Below, piece by piece: positions 22,983 to 33,874 of a stretch of 33,874 nt of DNA (the stretch's first letter is position 1; every line of letters begins with the position of its first letter). The notes under the pieces were generated by a model. The model was not told the origin of the DNA. It did not search any database and worked only from the letters and a program-made list of their open reading frames with translations. This DNA comes from Neelides folsomi (lineage: Eukaryota; Arthropoda; Collembola; Neelipleona; Neelidae). The DNA lies in assembly GCA_034687125.1 (NCBI GenBank), contig JAQGBZ010000544.1, positions 1-33,874 of the forward strand. Reading direction: 5' to 3'. Made by a program: the position numbers and the translations under genes.

Positions 22983-23175
22983 TACTCCCTTTTTCAAATA
23001 GTTTTGCCGATTTGATGAGTCATAGCTCCTCCCCCTGTTTCAGCCTTCCCTTACGTGATTATACTTTTTCAAATAAGACCACATTTATCAAGTATAATGG
23101 ATATGTTATTGGGCCACCCATGAGAAACAGTGATGACTCATAAAAATCGGCAAAACTATTTGGAACCATGGAATA
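22983..23175. mobile_element. MITE with long terminal inverted repeats and TA ends
   Basis: About 43 bases at the left (TACTCCCTTTTTCAAATAG.., through TTTTGCCGATTTGATGAGTCAT) are inverted at the right end (ATGACTCATAAAAATCGGCA.. to ..CCATGGAATA) with a few mismatches. The element is about 193 bp and starts and ends in TA, as in Tc1/mariner-type MITEs. The interior contains a second, smaller inverted pair (ATTATACTTTTT / AAGTATAAT). It has no coding capacity. It lies just beyond the 3' end of the hAT transposase gene but its ends do not look like hAT ends. Confidence 0.75.
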
Positions 23176-23336
23176 TATGGATGAATACCTACATAAAACG
23201 CCATTAGAATTTAAGAATGAATATAAAATTTAATCCTTAATATTTTTTAAAATTTATAAATCTATATTGAACCATATGTAGGAATTTAAACAATTCTTGT
23301 TAGCTATTTGTAATTAAAAAGATCATCAATTTCATT

Positions 23337-25858
23337 TTATTCGTCACTACCATCAAATAATTCTTGGTCAACTTCACTATCATCTGAATAATTTTGATCC
23401 GATTCAGTGGATTTCTTGAATTCATTTGATAAATTTGTTAGAGTCGTTGAATCATTTTCTTCTCTTAAGCCTTGAAATTCAATTTCCAGATCCACTTCTT
23501 TTTTCATGCTGTTTGAAGATTGAGGGATTTCATTTTGATTGCTCCCTTAATTAACAAATTAATTAAATTAAAAGATAATTAATAATAAATATTTATATAT
23601 GAAATAAAAATATGAAATAAAAATAAACACATGTAATGTTTGATGTATAATCATGCATATAAAAATAATAAGTATTGTATTGATTATGATTTTACCTAAT
23701 ATTAAATTTGGACTTTGAGCTTTCCTCATTAATCTTGAATTATGAGAAATAAAAACCAGATCCCGTGCTCTTTCATTGGTTAATTTATTCCTTGAGTTTG
23801 TATGGACTGACCCTTTTGTGATAAAAGACCTTTCAGTCGCAACGGAAGAAGGACAAATATTGAAAATATAAATCCCAATTTTTCGTAGAATTAAACTTGA
23901 TGGCATCGATTTCCAAAATGACAATGGATCTAATACATTACCCCATTCTTGAACAACGTCTTCTCCATATATTCCAATATTCATTTTGAAATTTTCAATT
24001 TCCGCAATTATTTCAGGAATTTCTCTTTGTGTAATAACATTTTTACTTAGAAAGAAGTTCTTCAAAAATTCCATCATTTTCAAATGTTCTGAATTGTCCA
24101 AAAATTTTCCTTTAAACTTAGGATCCAAAAGATGGGAAAGTAAGTGAACTTCGTGAAGTATAAAGCCTTTTCTATTTTGAATAATCGATTTTAATTCTGA
24201 AATTTGTATTTGTGAATAAAAATCACTAGAGATATTATTCATTTTCTCTATTAAATCATGAAAGAGGATCACAACATTTTTAATTCTGCATGGTTCGTCG
24301 TTGTCGCTTTCCATTGCAGTAATCCATGTGGTAATTGGTTTAATAATTTTGATAGTCGATTCAACATCGTTCCAGAATTTTGGCGATAAAATTAAACTTT
24401 CGATTAATATGCCATCTTTGGATGTTTTCAGAATATCCAAAACTTCCTGATCAATCGCAAGGTTTTTTAAGGCCATCATCGTTTTCTTCAAAGTTTCAAG
24501 CGATGTTACAAATGATCTCCATCTTGTACACAAAGGAAGTTGAAGACAATAAACATGTTTCAACGTTGTTTTTTGAATTTTATCAAACCTTGCTTTTATA
24601 AATCCTGAGTATTTAATCTTCTTGATGATTTTAATGACATTGTCTTTTAATAATTTCATTGATTCAACTTTCATGATGTCGCTGCATAATAAGTTAAGAC
24701 AATGTGAAATACAACCAAGTGTAACTAAATGTGGATCATCAACCTTCACGATTTCCCATGCTTTTTTCATATTTTTAGTATTATCTGTAGTTAGAGCAAT
24801 GATTTTTTCACCACCAATTTCCTTAATGACATCAAGAATTAGTTTGGCCATGTAAATCCCCGTGTGGTGATTGTCCTTTGTATCGATGAATTTAAATAAT
24901 CGAGGTACAGGTGTTGAAATACCAAATGAAACAATGCTCTCATACCTGTTAAATTTAAATGAAAGAATTTAATTTTTAAAATTTTAATTATTTTATTAAT
25001 TTAGCACAATTTTTAGGTATGTCACTCGTTGGGAAAACTCCCAGGAACGTTCCAGGGAACGTTCCCAAGCCAGAGATACGGTTCCCGGGAACGCTGGTGG
25101 GAACGCATGTATGGGAATGTATGGGAACGTTCCTCGAAACGCATATTATGAGAATATATGGGAGCGTTCCAGGGAATACGGCTACCTTAACAATTTAGAT
25201 ATTTTACTATTTTTACTTTATATTTGACCAGCCATCCAGTTGAAGTGCAATGTATTGAGAATTTATAATTTCTTTCTGTATGGTTTCTTTAATAACAGCA
25301 ACTTCATTTTTGAGCAAATTATTAGAAATTAAACTTATTCCTGGCAGTTTTAATGAAGGACGAATTTTTTTAAAAGCGATTTTCCATTCGTCGTGTTCAA
25401 GCAAATTCAACGGTACTCCAGTGACAAACATTGCTTTTGAAATGGCTTTCCATATTTCATTCTAATTTTAATAAGATTGAAAATTTGAGTTACATAATTA
25501 GTTTTAAATTAAAAAAATATCTCACTTGTTCTTCAGAATCCATTTTATCAACAAAATTTTCCAAATAATCTGACATTTTTGGACTTTTTGCTTCAATCTT
25601 CACATGATCAAGTTCGCGTGATTCAAAGGATCGTTTTAATCCCAAATATTCTTCCAAACTAACTTTTACATCTTGAGTAACCTTTAAACACTGATTCAGA
25701 AGGTGGTGTCTCATTTTAGTAGCATTTTGTAAATAAACACCCCTTTCTTTATCGTTGCAATAATTACAAATGTAAGTTGTTTTATTTGATTTCGAGTTTT
25801 TGTTCCTAGATTCGCAAATTGAAAAATGATCGTAAACTGGAGATTTTTTACTCATCAT
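23337..25858 (-). CDS. hAT-family transposase with BED zinc finger, four exons
   Basis: Exons: 25858-25526, 25461-25217, 24945-23696 and 23545-23337, with GT..AG introns and matching phases, give 678 aa without stops. The N-terminus is a BED-type zinc finger (YICNYCNDKE..HHLLNQC). The RNase-H-like core shows the first acidic residue in LQLDGWSN, the second in TTDNTKNM and the third in VATERSF. It also has the CISHCLNLL motif typical of hAT enzymes. The hAT dimerisation region follows (DPLSFWKSMPSS.. to ..RARDLVF). The last exon adds an acidic tail rich in S, E and D. The enzyme cuts and pastes DNA and leaves 8-bp target duplications. Because the frame is intact it may be a recent autonomous copy or a domesticated gene; I could not identify terminal inverted repeats around it. 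Confidence 0.85.
25017..25190. mobile_element. Short hAT-type MITE (GGGAACGTTCCC family), copy b
   Basis: A 174-bp element lies inside intron 2 of the transposase gene, in the opposite orientation to copy a (597-769). Its ends, ATGTCACTCG.. and ..CGGCTACC, match the ends of copy a in reverse complement, and its interior repeats GGGAACG/CGTTCCC. It is flanked by CAATTTTTAG (25007-25016) and CAATTTAG (25191-25198), which fits an 8-bp target duplication with a two-base expansion. Confidence 0.7.
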
Positions 25859-25999
25859 GGAATATTTAATTGAATAATTTTACATCGGAATTAACAATTA
25901 AAAATTAATGTTCACTTTTAAGCATCCTTATTTTAAATATCCTAAAAGATTTAATGAACTAATAATTTTAAGTTTTAATACTGCTACAGATATAAGCTT

Positions 26000-26118
26000 G
26001 ACATTCCCCGTTCTTGGGAGCGTTCCCACCAACGTTCCGGGAAACCATATCTTTGGCATGGGAACCGCTGGGAACGTTCCCGGGAACGCTCCCGCGAGTT
26101 TTCACAACATATGGTATA
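26000..26118. mobile_element. Short hAT-type MITE (GGGAACGTTCCC family), copy c, shortened
   Basis: This region, about 140 bases 5' of the transposase ATG, is dense in GGGAACGTTCCC-type motifs. In reverse complement it aligns with copy b over AAAACTC..GTTCC.GGGAACGTTCCCA..AGATA.GGTT..GGTGGGAACGC. It is shorter than copies a and b, and its ends and target duplication are not clear. Confidence 0.6.
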
Positions 26119-26454
26119 AAAATACATTCAAAATGGTTATTTAATAAATCACAAATTAAACTTATAGTAGTTGCGTAATAATTATATGAAAAATTTGACC
26201 GATCAGATAAGAATTAGAGAATGTATGTGTAAATCAGAAGGAAAGTGTTTAGTGCACAAAATCCCATCCGTATATCTTTTGTTCATGGGAAGAAGCCGAA
26301 GGAGGTGAATCCAATGAGGGCGAAAAATTCCTGTGTGAATTTGTAAATCCAATTTGATGGTTTAGTTGGGGAAGTGACGCTTCCACGAGCTCACATCAAC
26401 ACTTGTCTTGTTCATAACCAAATTATTAATTTTATAATTAAATTATTAATTAAC

Positions 26455-29400
26455 ATGTTAACCTTTATTATCAATTTTGCTCATTTCTTCATAACCGCCA
26501 TTATTCACGTAAGAACTCTGCATTTAATTTTTTGATTATATTTGGAATAAAACTGTACATAAAAAAAATTAAAGTTGCTTAAATTGAGGCAATTGCTAAT
26601 TTTGACATAAGTGTTCAATTTAAAATTGCTTAAATTAAAATAATTGATGATTTGGTATAATTGATCAATTTTTTAATATTAATAAAATTGGTATTATTAT
26701 TTTTTTCTTTTTAGGCTCCTTTCCCATATTTAATTCTTCAAGGTTGTTTGCTCGGATTTGTAATTTGGTATTTGAAAGGAAGAAGCAGCAAACCAGTCCC
26801 AGAAAAGTCATTATTAACCAGAGAAGTACAAATTTAATAATTTTTATGAAAAAAAAATTTCTAGCGATTTGTGTAATATTGCAACATTCTAATTTTACAA
26901 TGAACGAAACTTCATTTAAAAGTATCGGCAATTACTTATTTCCATTAATGTTCTTGAAAATAATTACCGGTAATTTTAAATTGAGAAACGAGAAATGAAA
27001 ACGGACTCTAATTTTAAATTGAACAATCATTAAATTAAATACGGACTTAAATAATTAATGTTTCATTAGGAGGAAGATGCCATAATTGAAAAATGGAAGC
27101 CAAAGGGATTACTCGACTCGACCAAAATCCCCCCAGAGGAACCTTCAATATTCGGTCCGATTGAAGGACGGCCAGGGAAATATGTTTCAGTGGACGGCAT
27201 TAATTATCTCAATTTAGCCACGCAGAACTATTTAGGAATTGTCGAAGAGAAAGATTTGGACATTGAAGCAGAAAGATGTATAAAGAAATATGGAGTTGGG
27301 TCTTGTGGACCCAGAGGGTTTTATGGAACTGCGGGTAATTTTAATTTTTAATTTAATAATTACATATTAAACTCATTAATGTCATTAATATTTTCCAATT
27401 AGACTGACAATTTATTTCCTTTATAGACGTTCATTTAACACTTGAAAAGAATCTCGCGCGATTTATGAATTTGGAGGAAACGGCTCTTTATTCCTATGGT
27501 TTCTCTACAATTGCGTCGGCGATTCCTTCCTATGCGAAGGCCGATGACGTCATTTTTGCGTGAGAACTTTTCTCTATTTACACATACAGAATTTGAAGCA
27601 TTGAGTTTTAATACTCATTAAAACAATTCATTATACTTCTAATGACTAATTACATACTAATTCCATTCTCCATTCAATAGGCGTGAGAGAAAAAACAGTT
27701 AGTGAAAACTATAATAATAAAATTACATTAGATTTAATCAAATGACTCACATAAAATTCTTATGTGGAATACCTATGTAATATAATACCTATGTATGTAT
27801 ATAATGTAGGTACACTAAAGACTATCAAATAGCATTTAAAGATAAACTCATTAAATTTACATAAATTTTCTGTTTAGATTATTTTAATTACTAATGTTAA
27901 TTAATTATTTTAATAAAAGGCCAAATCCAAGTGCATTTTCAACGTTAGGAAATGCACAATGATAATCTTAATGAATTTCACATTTTTTATGTTTCAGGGA
28001 CGAATATGTGAATTTTTCCATTATCAATGGAATGCACATGACCAAAGCAAAGGTCTTTTACTTTAAACACAACAATATGCAAGACTTTGAAAGAGTTTTG
28101 AATGAACAAGCCAGAATTGACAACAAAGACCCGAAAAAAGCTAAAAATGTTCGGAGATTTTGCATTGTCGAGGGGATTTATTGGCGCACGGGGGAAATGT
28201 GCCCTTTGAGAGATGTCAACAGACTTTGCAAACAACACAAAGTTCGATTGTTTTTAGATGAAACGATTTCTTTTGCTACATTGGGACCAACTGGAAGAGG
28301 AATTACTGAACATCTTAATATTCCTGTAAGTATCAATATAATATTAAAATTTAAAATTCCCGCTATAAATAATTTTGAATTTGTTCATATAAATATGGTA
28401 GTTAAAACTGATAGTTAAATTATATTAAATTAATTTTTTTATATTTTAGATGGGCGATATGGACATGATCCTTGGGAGTATGGAAAACGCCTTGGCTGCG
28501 TATGGCGGCTTCGTTATTGGTTCTTCTTATGTTGTTTCCCACCAGCGGCTCTCGGGATTAGGTAACAAAGAAATTTAATTCTGATCGTATCAACTTTCAT
28601 AATATTTATTTTCAACGAGAGAATGTATTCTGAATTTATTCTAGTAATGTATGGGAAAGTATAAATTCCCTTAGGAAAATTTAAATTTTAAATCAATTCA
28701 GACCTTTTAATAAAACTTTCTAAACACAATGTAATAATATACATTAGATCATGTGTTAAATTTTTTAAGGTTTATTTATTTTTCATTTAAAATATAAAAT
28801 TTTATATCTTAAGGATGGCGTAGTTTTATATATTTTTATATTATTGTTAATTACAATTAGCATTTTATTTATTTTATAGGCTATTGTTTCTCTGCTTCAA
28901 TGCCGCCTTTACTTGCCGGTGCGGGACTCGTTGCTTTAGACAAATTCGAAAGGAATCCTTCAATGGTTCAAGAGCTTCAGGAAAATTGCGTATATATGCA
29001 CAAGTAATTGAAATGAAATTATATGAAGTAATCTCGCTATTAATAATAAACCAGTAATGATAATTAATAACGCTATTATGTAACTTGTCAGCATTTTGAA
29101 AACAATCACTGCTTTTAACATTCCGGGACATCAACTTGCACCAATTAAACATTTGCAGCTCCGTCGTCCATCAGCTTCAAGAAAAGATGACAAAGCCACT
29201 TTGAACAAAATCATAACTCATGTAATAATCAACATTAATTAGTTTAATTTTAGTACATTTACAGTACATTTATACTAATACATTTATATATTCATTATAC
29301 ATAAATCGTCACTCCAATGAATGTTTTGATTGTAGGTTAAAGATCATGATCAAATTGCTCTCTGCCAACCAGCGTGTATTGAAGACATGGAAATTGTGTT

Positions 29401-29506
29401 GACTCCCCCGAGCATTCGTTTAGCCGTCAATCGCCTTCTTACAAAGGAAGACATGATGAAGGTCGGCAGTGCCTTACAAGGAGCTGTTAAAGCTCTAAAC
29501 TTGTAA
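26455..29506 (+). CDS. SPTLC1: Serine palmitoyltransferase subunit 1, nine exons
   Basis: Exons: 26455-26508, 26715-26825, 27070-27334, 27427-27559, 27998-28325, 28450-28561, 28880-29003, 29092-29221 and 29336-29506. The product is 475 aa, against about 473 in vertebrates, with GT..AG introns and matching phases. An N-terminal membrane helix (about residues 21-37, [17 protein letters not shown]) precedes the alpha-oxoamine synthase fold. Conserved blocks include [16 protein letters not shown] (Cys134, equivalent to human Cys133), [39 protein letters not shown] and PPSIRLAV. The PLP lysine of the catalytic partner is absent from GSMENALAA, which is the mark of subunit 1. With SPTLC2 it condenses serine and palmitoyl-CoA in the endoplasmic reticulum, the first step of sphingolipid synthesis. 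The start ATG was chosen because exon 1 ends in GTAAGA in phase 0 and matches the expected short N-terminus. Confidence 0.93.
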
Positions 29507-29534
29507 ACATTATATGGAAATATCAGAAACTTAC

Positions 29535-29540
29535 AATAAA
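29535..29540 (+). terminator. Polyadenylation signal AATAAA
   Basis: AATAAA lies about 30 bases after the SPTLC1 stop codon, a normal position for the 3' end. Confidence 0.5.
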
Positions 29541-29795
29541 TTGATTTAATATTTACCTATGTTTAAGGTTCGCATTAAATTACTAATCATTTATTCACAC
29601 CTTAAAAAAATAGACAAAAATGTGTAAATCCACATTTTTTAAATAATTAGTAATAAATAAGCATCCAATAAGTCTATTTTAATGGAACTTAAAACTTCCG
29701 ATAAAAATAATAAAAAATAAAATGGTTTTTTTTAATAAACATCATATTATAGATAATTTTTAGATTAATATTGTACATTGAAAAGATATGAAATT

Positions 29796-31400
29796 TTAAC
29801 CAGTCCTTTTCCATATTCTCATTGCTGTGTTGTACGGACGCGTTTCTGTTTTATTCACGAAAAAATGTGTGTACAACCCAGATCCACCATATGAACCAGT
29901 TTTTATATATTTGCTCCAAAGACCGGGAGATATTGAAATTGGATTTCCTATACTTGAAACAAAACCGTCACCTGTTGATTCAACACTGTTAAGCCGGGGA
30001 GAGTCGCAATCTTGAATTTCTCCAAACTTTGACGAATTCCCGCCAACAACTCTAAAGAATAATCCTGTATATTCTGAACTGATTTCTGTCCAAAGAACTA
30101 TCGGCCATGTGACTGAAGGTTCAGGTTGACCTTTGAGTTGAACATAAATGAATCCAATTGGAACTAGAAAAACAAACATTATTAATTTTATTAAGTAACA
30201 TTAAGTTAAGCATGATAAATTGATTCTAAACAATTTATATTTATTAGGTAATCAATTAATTAATTAATATTTTAAAATATGACTCACTTGGATTTGCTTC
30301 AATTTTATCAACTTTTTGTTTAATATTCTCAACAATTGGATTATTTTCCTTTAAATCTTTAAATTCCATGTTTATTTGTTTAAATTGATTGAGGGTTTTT
30401 TCTCTCATTTTTATCAGCGCTCGTTCTGCTTCATAAACCGTCCAAAATTGGAATTTCTCACATAGAACAAAATTTCCATTTTTACACGACGTATCCATCC
30501 ATTGACCATTTTCAAATTTTGAATGTTTAGAAACGATTTCCACACATTTGTTTTCTTTCTGATTGGTCGGATGATCATTGGGCCAATTTGTGAAGATGGG
30601 CATGGAGCCATCAGCCCATATAAAATTTTCATTCTTTTTTGACAATCCAATCCACACACTTGTTTGAACATCAGATTCGTTATAAATGAAATTGTTAAGA
30701 AATTCTTGTTCTTCTTTCGAATCAATAATTGCTGTCGTTGCCATGTAATTCCCATCCGATTCTTTGTTGCAAGCAATGGAAGCTTCGGAGAATTTAACAA
30801 ATGATTTGACCAATTTGAAGCATTTTGAATCTTTGTATTCAACCCAATCTCTTCCTGGGCACCTCTCTAAAACTAAAAAATCATTTTTTTAGTTTTAGTT
30901 TTTTAGTTGATTAGACATTTATTCTATAAAATATATAATACCTTTATAATTTAAAGCGCAATTTTGATTTCCGTTTGAAATATACTTCCCCATAACGGTG
31001 AGTAATACCAGCAAAAGTGAAATGCAAAGAAGCCCAAGACAGAAAATAATCCTTGTCAAATTTTCTTTGGAATTATAGGTGTTATTTTGAGTTTTATTCT
31101 CCATGTACTTAAATTAGAAAAAAACCAAGTTGTGATTACATATACAACTATAATATGCCATATATTATTATTACATTACATATGTAGCTACATATGTACA
31201 TTATACAACTTGATCAATATAATTTATTAGGTATATTAATTATATAAAGAATTCATTAAGGAAAAAAAGATTATTTTAAAAAATTAAACCTTGTTTGAGA
31301 AATCTGTTTTAAGTTTTAGATTTGAGTCCAAATTGTTAAATAAAACTTGGACATTTGCAGAATCATCAGAACTTTCGTAACCGCTAACTTCCCTTTCCAT
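29796..31400 (-). CDS. Type II membrane C-type lectin with phage-tail-collar-like C-terminal domain, four exons
   Basis: Exons: 31400-31290, 31107-30942, 30866-30288 and 30163-29796, giving 407 aa with GT..AG introns and matching phases. About 56 cytoplasmic residues lead to one membrane helix (57-76, IIFCLGLLCISLLLVLLTVM) with no separate signal peptide, so the C-terminus is outside. A C-type lectin domain follows (about 95-225): CPGRDWVEY, VWIGL, WADGS, NWPND and C..NGNFVLCEK. The usual EPN or QPD sugar motif is not evident, so calcium-dependent sugar binding is uncertain. A charged, probably coiled-coil linker (about 228-284) joins a last domain, encoded by exon 4, with GLFFRVVGGNSSKFGEIQ and ETRPYNTAMRIWKR. 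These recall the RPxNxAVxxxxK-type end of phage tail-collar domains. An innate recognition role is inference. Confidence 0.85.
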
Positions 31401-33570
31401 TTTAATTTCCTTAACTTGTTAAAATTATTCCTTAAAATTGTAACTTAAAAGTGTTCAAAGATAAAGTTAATACTAAATGAAAATTCTATTTCTATCTGGA
31501 AAGATCATATTTATATTTATACGATTTATACGATAAAAATAAATTTAAATTTAAATATTTATAAGTGTAAATTCAAGACGCCAAATAGAAGACTGGGAAA
31601 CTTCCGATTAAACATACACATTATCTTGTAATATATTAATGATTAATAACAATATTTAGAGTAAGTGCTTATAACACTGATAATCGAGATTTTTTGGGAC
31701 TTTTAAGATTTACAATAAGTAAATATTATGATTACACTTTCATCAGACGCCAATCTCGTCATTCATCATATTTGATAATTTTCAAGACCTCAATATTCAT
31801 ATGTTTGACTTTAGATCGAGAAACCACGGATGTGGCCATTGTATCCATTTCCATTCCAATCCGTGTTAAATGGCGATACGCTACGGTGATTGTGATAAGA
31901 TATTCGGAACTGATTGTACATATTTCAAACATTTTCTGTTATTCCCGACTTCTTGGCTCTTGAGTTGACAAAGTGGTTTTGTATGTTTACATTACAACTT
32001 ATTAATTACAATTTTGAAACCTTGATGAAATTACATAGGATGTATGTATGTTTTATGAATCATGAATCAAATCGATTCATGGTATTGATAAAGAGCATTT
32101 TTAGATTTAGGCAAGTTATTTCAAAATGACATGCTATTTCTTTATACATATAAATTATTGACCTCCATATTGTTCATCATTGTAGCACTTGCTAATTATA
32201 TTAGTATTATATTTGTATATGTAAATGAGCATGTTTTGTGTATAGGACACTTATAGATATTTTAAGTTAAATACAGATAATTTTATTAATTTATACATTT
32301 ATTTTATTCAACTATTTTGATGTTTTGTTAAATTTTTAGAATAAATTAAACAATAGTTGCCTTATTTATTATTGTAAACTATTTAGGTGCATATAGATTA
32401 TATTTGAAAGGAATACATTTATGGTATTTGAACGTTTTTGAAACAATTGAAAATTATGACATTTAAATCATGAAATGATACATGTGAAAAAGTTTGATAT
32501 ACAGATAACATTAATGAGGCCTAAACGGGCATGGTCCATCAACGGGCACCATATGCCTAATAAATCAAGGAAATGAGTTCGTAATCTAACATAGCTCGTT
32601 ATTTCCACAGGTCAACATTTGGCATTATCATGTCACAATTGCATTTAACATTGATTAAATCACATAATTACAGTATAATTATTTGAACAAATTCGCAAAG
32701 TTTTTTATGATTATTTTTATTAATATTTATTGATATTCTTTTAAGGTATCCATCAACTTAAAGATGAGAGAAACAGAAATATAAATTGATTTACAAATTG
32801 GAAATTATTGTAAAAATCAATAAGATAGATTCTTAATGCTAACCAAATAATAAATAAAATAAAACATTGTATTGAAATCTCACTAAATATTGTTTAATAA
32901 AACTAAAAACGTAAATATCGTTTGAAACGCATAGCAATAATATAGCGAAAGAATTAGTATATATATGGCTTTAATTACAATTTTGTTTGGATTTGGATAG
33001 TATTGTTTGTTTTAGAGAATTTAACAGAATCTTATGTACTGAGTGGGGATAAATGATCGTGGGGTATCAGTTCGACCTCTTCGGCTCATCCAAGAAACTC
33101 GTGCTATATACCAAACGAAAGAGGGGCAAAAATTGAACTATGTCACAAAAATTCAATGCGCTAGTTATAGTAGGTAGTTAATGCTAAACAAATGTCATAT
33201 ATACTTACAAAAATGAGTTTAAAATCAAAACCTGTTTCCGATCAATGTCATTTTTTAAGATCATTGGTCATCATTATTAGTTTCATTAGCATTTTAATAA
33301 TATCCCAAATGTTGCATATAATTTTCGATTTAATTATATAATTGCATAGGTAATATAGTAGATTATAGATATTAGCTTAATGCGCTAAATAATTTAAATA
33401 TTAACATCCTCAAATTTATCATAAAGGGTATTAGATTATTCGAAAAACTTTATACAAAATATTCCTATAAAATGACGAAACACTCCATGGAAACGGAACA
33501 TCTCTGAGTATTAAATGACACGAACATATTCATATATTCATTTGAATTATAGCTATCTGTAACATTAAGA
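31401..33570. other. Intergenic DNA, about 2.2 kb, no confident gene
   Basis: Apart from a doubtful small frame at 31759-31932 I see nothing that supports a gene or RNA. Two less AT-rich patches, 32510-32640 and 33040-33130, have no recognisable content. Confidence 0.4.
31759..31932 (-). CDS. Possible small ORF or exon, 57 aa
   Basis: On the minus strand an ATG-started frame of 57 codons reads MFEICTISSEYLITITVAYR and continues with a methionine- and valine-rich segment to a TGA. Its base composition is less AT-rich than the flanks, as in real exons here, and an AG acceptor-like site (AATAACAG) lies just upstream. I recognise no family. Overlapping open frames exist on the plus strand, so this is only a candidate exon or gene fragment. 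Confidence 0.2.
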   Translation of the reverse strand: MFEICTISSEYLITITVAYRHLTRIGMEMDTMATSVVSRSKVKHMNIEVLKIIKYDE

Positions 33571-33571
33571 G

Positions 33572-33697
33572 TAGGGCTCGCAAAACCGGTTAACCGTTTA
33601 CCGGTTTACCGGTAAAAATGAATGTTTGGATTTACCGTTTACCGGTAAAAATTATGTCGGTAAACCGGGAAATTCGGTAAAAACCGTTTTGCCCTCT
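33572..33697. mobile_element. Short hAT-like MITE with ACCGGT/TTTACCG repeats
   Basis: The left end TAGGGCTCGCAAAACCGGTT and the right end, CAGAGGGCAAAACGGTTTT in reverse complement, are imperfect inverted copies. Between them, short runs of ACCGGTTAACCG, TTTACCGGT and GGTAAAAA alternate in both orientations. The layout and the TAGGGCTCGC end resemble non-autonomous hAT elements of many animals. No clear target duplication was found. Confidence 0.55.
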
Positions 33698-33874
33698 GTT
33701 GGGAATTAAATACATATAATGAGCATTTTGCGATAATATTAATTTTCAAATTCATTTCATATTCCCTGAATTCGTGTTATATTATCGATTAAACTTTATT
33801 TTAACTTTTTTACAATAAGTTTATATAATGTCATCGAATGAATATCCATCAGTGTGGAATCTGTTTACACGGAG
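33698..33874. other. AT-rich end of window, no feature
   Basis: Nothing supportable is seen in the last 177 bases. Confidence 0.4.

Noticed and set aside
31694..32129. Two overlapping plus-strand open frames
   Set aside because: Their translations look random and have no splice or family support.
1..33874. CRISPR arrays, operons, ribosome binding sites, tRNA or rRNA genes
   Set aside because: The window is eukaryotic with spliced genes, and I found no tRNA-like cloverleaf, rRNA or regular spacer array.

Overview
The window looks like nuclear DNA of an arthropod, probably a hexapod and possibly a springtail. It is strongly AT-rich. Most genes are split by GT..AG introns of about 60 to 790 bases. 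It holds a gustatory receptor of the insect 7tm_7 type, an animal-type fatty acid synthase, SPTLC1, a hAT transposase, trefoil and C-type lectin proteins, and several short inverted-repeat transposons. The exact taxon cannot be fixed from sequence alone. All spliced models here were built by eye from reading frame, splice dinucleotides and family knowledge.

Layout. 1-3439: transposon-rich DNA with a diverged segmental duplication and a decayed LRR-like pseudogene. 3440-4848 (+): two-exon gustatory receptor. 4985-5842 (-): secreted protein with three trefoil domains. 7150-7763 (+): cysteine-rich protein. 8396-9658 (+): four-exon precursor of a small cysteine-rich peptide with a signal peptide, acidic propeptide and basic cleavage site; a 661-bp inverted-repeat transposon sits exactly at its third splice donor. 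11007-12535 (+): frameshifted pseudogene. 13558-21318 (-): seven-exon fatty-acid-synthase/polyketide-synthase-like gene of 2173 aa. 22983-23175: MITE. 23337-25858 (-): intact four-exon hAT transposase, with related short elements in its second intron and upstream. 26455-29506 (+): nine-exon SPTLC1. 29796-31400 (-): four-exon type II membrane C-type lectin with a phage-tail-collar-like C-terminus. 31401-33874: mostly empty, with one hAT-like MITE near the end.

The most unusual gene is the FAS-like megasynthase. Its reading frame is intact over seven exons and its ketosynthase triad and ACP serine are kept. The acyltransferase arginine that binds malonyl carboxylate is alanine, the dehydratase histidine is tyrosine, the ketoreductase has lost its nucleotide loop and catalytic residues, and the thioesterase is absent. 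This points to a neofunctionalised polyketide-type enzyme or a pseudoenzyme rather than housekeeping FAS. SPTLC1, transcribed divergently beyond the transposon block, is a conserved housekeeping subunit, and nothing in the sequence shows that the two work together.
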